A stretch of DNA of 7,705 bases from NCBI GenBank assembly GCA_947476405.1, contig CANJQG010000066.1, positions 1 to 7,705 of the forward strand, written 5' to 3'. A model generated the notes under the pieces. The model saw nothing but the letters and a program-made list of their open reading frames with translations, searched no databases and was not told the DNA's origin. The translations under genes and the position numbers were made by a program. Below, piece by piece: positions 5,527 through 7,705 of this stretch. Position 1 is the first letter of the stretch. Every line of letters starts with the position of its first letter. This DNA is from Thiotrichales bacterium (GTDB lineage Bacteria; Pseudomonadota; Gammaproteobacteria; Francisellales; CACEW01).

Positions 5527-6289
5527 GCTTTGCCCAACGACAAATAACCGCAGGTGGAATATCAGAAAGTTGCGCCCATAAAAAGTCAGGGGGCAGCGCG
5601 CCTTCAGCGGCAATGGGTTCGACAAAACCATTCATGACTAATCCGGCCTCAAAAAAGGCATCAAACAGCACGCTTAAGGGCCGGTGAAAAATCAATTGAT
5701 CGACAGGCTGGCCTGGCTTGGAACGCATGGCGTGTTGCTGGGGTTTGATATAACGATTCGGCATGATGAGATGTCCCTCTGCCATATGCTTTTTGAGGAG
5801 TTCGATGTCTGTCAATCCTGAGTTGAAGCAGGGATTGGGTACCGTAAAAATAAAGCAGCCTGTATTTTTCAACAAAGCGGGAAGTGCCTGAGCTAGTGGT
5901 GTGATGGTTGGCATATCGTGGAGTACCATGGAGCTGACAATACAGTCAAAAGGGCCAAGATCAATCAGGCTTTCCAATTGAACTGGATCCGTTGCATCAA
6001 TTACGCGATAATCGATGGACAGGTCCTGGCTGCGCTCCTGACATTTTTGGATAAATACTTCGCTGAAATCTGTTGCCACCACATCTGCGCCTGCTTTGGC
6101 AAAGACTCTAGCCAAAGCGCCATTGCCGCAGCCGATATCCAAAATGCGCTGACCTGGCTTGGCAGCAGCCCATTTTGTGAGGGTAGGAAATAAAAACGTG
6201 CGGTGATAAAGGTCGCCTTCTTGATAGGATTCATCCCACCAAGTTGCGAGTTCGTTCCAGATGGCTTTGGTTTTTGCTTGGGTATTCAT
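5510..6289 (-). CDS. Class I SAM-dependent methyltransferase
   Basis: 259 residues with a Rossmann-type methyltransferase core. SAM-binding motif I is ILDIGCGNGAL (49-59). An acidic residue ends the second strand (VVATDFS, Asp74). IDAT near 97-100 marks the adenine-contact region, and FDCIVSSMVLHDM (114-126) is the motif IV/post-I region. FIFTVPNPCF (147-156) fits motif VI. The C-terminal half, with RPLSVLFDAFFEAGL, is typical of small-molecule methyltransferases of the UbiE/UbiG-like type, but no specific substrate can be named. AGGA about ten bases before ATG gives the start. It is the last gene of the minus-strand operon, 32 bases after the kinase gene. Its stop lies inside the 3' end of the RimJ-like gene. 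Confidence 0.87.
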   Translation of the reverse strand: MNTQAKTKAIWNELATWWDESYQEGDLYHRTFLFPTLTKWAAAKPGQRILDIGCGNGALARVFAKAGADVVATDFSEVFIQKCQERSQDLSIDYRVIDATDPVQLESLIDLGPFDCIVSSMVLHDMPTITPLAQALPALLKNTGCFIFTVPNPCFNSGLTDIELLKKHMAEGHLIMPNRYIKPQQHAMRSKPGQPVDQLIFHRPLSVLFDAFFEAGLVMNGFVEPIAAEGALPPDFLWAQLSDIPPAVICRWAKPNPQP

Positions 6290-6321
6290 GATTGGAGATC
6301 CTGGTTTACTGATTGCGTGAT

Positions 6322-6822
6322 CTATTCTATTTCAGACGCGAGCTGGCGTAAAGCAGCGTCTGACGAAATCTCAACAAATTTCACAGCAGGATATTTTGTG
6401 CGTAATGCTTCTACTCGTGGTGCAACCCGCTTATGAAACCCCCAAATATATTTGATAAAAGGCCAGCGAACCACCTCTTTACAGCCTTCAGCGCGATCAG
6501 CAGTTGATTTTTTCTGGAGCAGGCGTTTTAAAATTCGATAATAACAGACAGAGCGTGGATAGTTGAAATAGAGGCAGGTGGTGGCGCGTTGGTAGCGCAT
6601 TTCAAAGGACGCAATGCAGTTGCCATCAATGATCCAGCGCTCTCCATCCACCATTTTTTGCTGAATGCTTAAAAAGTCAGCTTCATCGCGTTCCACCCAA
6701 TTGGCCAGGAAGAAATAGCGGTCAAGGTGATGGAGAGGCATTCCTGTACGTTGGTGCAGTTTACGAGTGTAAGTTGATTTGCCACTGCCTGGGCGGCCAA
6801 TCACCATGATGCGTTCAGTCAT
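6322..6822 (-). CDS. FlaR/adenylate-kinase-like P-loop kinase
   Basis: A 166-residue P-loop NTPase of the small kinase group often annotated as DNA topology modulation protein FlaR or adenylate kinase-related. The Walker A motif is GRPGSGKST (9-17). HHLDRYFFLANW (31-42) corresponds to the family's LD...W substrate region. WIIDGNC (63-69) matches the usual WIIDGNY motif, with Cys replacing Tyr. RSVCYYRILKRLLQKK (90-105) is the basic lid-like helix. These proteins probably phosphorylate a small molecule or nucleotide; the topology name comes from an old genetic phenotype and is not informative. AAGGAT six bases before ATG overlaps the stop region of the GST gene, 11 bases away. Low-complexity or membrane parts are absent. 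Confidence 0.87.
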   Translation of the reverse strand: MTERIMVIGRPGSGKSTYTRKLHQRTGMPLHHLDRYFFLANWVERDEADFLSIQQKMVDGERWIIDGNCIASFEMRYQRATTCLYFNYPRSVCYYRILKRLLQKKSTADRAEGCKEVVRWPFIKYIWGFHKRVAPRVEALRTKYPAVKFVEISSDAALRQLASEIE

Positions 6823-6833
6823 TTTATTATCCT

Positions 6834-7556
6834 TCAGATTTGTAACTCACAAAAGCTATGACGTTGTTTTGCTCTTTCATAAAAAGCGGCTGTATGCGGG
6901 TATTGATCTCTTAATAACTCAATTTTTACATTCAAACGTCCAAAGCGAAACAACCTGACGGTACAAACAGAGTCAGCCATTGTATATTCTTTCCCAAAAA
7001 TAAAGTCTGACTGGCTCTCCCCTAACTTTTTTTCCATGTCAGCCAAAGCATTTATAATAGCCGCATGGGCTAGCTTGACTTCTTCAGGTGTAATTTGCCC
7101 TCTTACCGCTTTTGCTAAAAATACACCTCTGATTTTATCGGGATGTTTTGCTGCAAGTTCCAGCAAACGATTATTTTCTTCATCACTCCTGATGCCTGCC
7201 ATCCATAAATTGTGGTAACTCAATGTCCTGATATGCGGATCATGTAGTAATTCATCTTGCTTGCAAAAATTGTGGACTGCTGCAGATAACGCTGAATTAA
7301 AAAAAACATCTGATTTAGAGAGACATTTTGTAGAAATATATTCCATGATTTCTGTGCTATTGCGGATGATCAGGTCTCCATCTTTTAATGCTGGAACAGT
7401 TCCTCTCGGATGAATATCTTTATAAGTTTCGTCCAGGATATGCTCTTGCTTCAACAGATCAATGGGGTGGCTTTTCCACTTGATTCCTTTTTCGGCTAAA
7501 TACACTTGTACTTTTTGACAAGAGTATGATCTGGGGTCGTGATATAAAGTAATCAT
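6834..7556 (-). CDS. Glutathione S-transferase family protein
   Basis: A 240-residue cytosolic GST-like protein. The N-terminal thioredoxin-fold domain (about 1-78) begins ITLYHDPRSYSCQKVQVYL, with Ser10/Ser12/Cys13 near the catalytic position. It carries the cis-proline motif in RGTVPAL (51-57, Pro55) and a glutathione gamma-glutamyl contact region RNSTEIMEYI (65-74), where Asn66 replaces the common Glu before Ser67. The C-terminal helical domain has a Trp at about 118 and the YTMADSVCTVRLFR segment containing the conserved A-D N-cap. ATG 7556 is preferred over GTG 7562: AGGG (7568-7565) is eight bases from the ATG but only two from the GTG. The ATG overlaps the stop of the upstream nitronate monooxygenase-like gene (ATGA), so the two are probably coupled. 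Possible role is detoxification of electrophiles; the substrate is unknown. Confidence 0.87.
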   Translation of the reverse strand: MITLYHDPRSYSCQKVQVYLAEKGIKWKSHPIDLLKQEHILDETYKDIHPRGTVPALKDGDLIIRNSTEIMEYISTKCLSKSDVFFNSALSAAVHNFCKQDELLHDPHIRTLSYHNLWMAGIRSDEENNRLLELAAKHPDKIRGVFLAKAVRGQITPEEVKLAHAAIINALADMEKKLGESQSDFIFGKEYTMADSVCTVRLFRFGRLNVKIELLRDQYPHTAAFYERAKQRHSFCELQI

Positions 7557-7705
7557 GTGCACATCCCTACTCTGATTTTTTCAAGTAATTCTGCTGCGGT
7601 CTCATAGCCCGCATCAATACCAATCCCCTGGCCACACCACATTGACATTAAATCTGGGCAATTTTGTTTGGCAGCCTCACGCCTGATGGCTTGAGTGAGA
7701 TAATG
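7553..7705 (-). CDS. Nitronate monooxygenase/2-nitropropane dioxygenase-like protein, C-terminal part
   Basis: A partial gene that runs out of the window at its 5' side; 50 C-terminal residues are visible before TGA at 7555-7553. LMSMWCGQGIGID, followed by a stretch with AAELLEKI, matches the C-terminal signature of FMN-dependent nitronate monooxygenase/FabK-like TIM barrels, commonly seen as WAGQGVG followed by AAEIV. Such enzymes oxidise alkyl nitronates or reduce enoyl groups; which one cannot be told from this fragment. The stop overlaps the GST ATG by four bases, indicating an operon. Cys replaces the usual Ala in the W-x-GQG motif. The family call rests on one short motif, and no N-terminal flavin-binding part is visible. 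Confidence 0.7.
   Translation of the reverse strand, partial: HYLTQAIRREAAKQNCPDLMSMWCGQGIGIDAGYETAAELLEKIRVGMCT

Noticed and set aside
1..7705. Defence island, CRISPR array, mobile element or tRNA
   Set aside because: No direct repeat array, transposase, integrase, inverted terminal repeats or cloverleaf was seen; the window reads as ordinary metabolic and regulatory genes.

Overview
The window is a densely packed piece of bacterial chromosome with moderate GC content, ATG-dominated starts and clear Shine-Dalgarno sites. The gene families (PrpF-like isomerase, MarR, SSAT-like and RimJ-like acetyltransferases, FlaR-like kinase, GST, nitronate monooxygenase) fit a gammaproteobacterium. Legionellales or a relative is possible, but that is only an impression. 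I see no rRNA, tRNA, CRISPR array, insertion sequence or prophage genes.

Left block (about 1-3867, plus strand): a D-2-hydroxyacid dehydrogenase whose 5' end looks broken, then a compact run of four genes. These are a PrpF/DUF453-type isomerase, an antibiotic-biosynthesis-monooxygenase (ABM) fold protein whose start overlaps the prpF-like stop, a 309-residue protein I do not recognise, and a small HIT-family protein. The dehydrogenase and isomerase suggest metabolism of a hydroxy- or unsaturated di/tricarboxylic acid. No methylcitrate-cycle genes (prpB, prpC, prpD, acnD) are present here.

Middle block (about 3868-5526): a MarR-family repressor on the minus strand, divergent from two translationally coupled GNAT acetyltransferases on the plus strand (first SSAT/diamine-acetyltransferase-like, second RimJ/RimL-like). 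The 145-base gap between the two reading frames can hold face-to-face promoters whose -35 boxes share the small palindrome TTGATTCAA. That makes MarR control of itself and the acetyltransferases plausible.

Right block (about 5510-7705, minus strand): read in its own direction, the 3' end of a nitronate monooxygenase-like gene that enters from outside the window, a glutathione S-transferase, a FlaR/adenylate-kinase-like P-loop kinase and a SAM-dependent methyltransferase. Spacings of -4, +11 and +32 bases suggest one operon. Its last gene overlaps the end of the RimJ-like gene tail to tail by 17 bases.

I found no clear new defence or mobile system. The points most worth a second look are the damaged dehydrogenase 5' end, the orphan PrpF cluster with its unknown 309-residue member, and the shared divergent control region.
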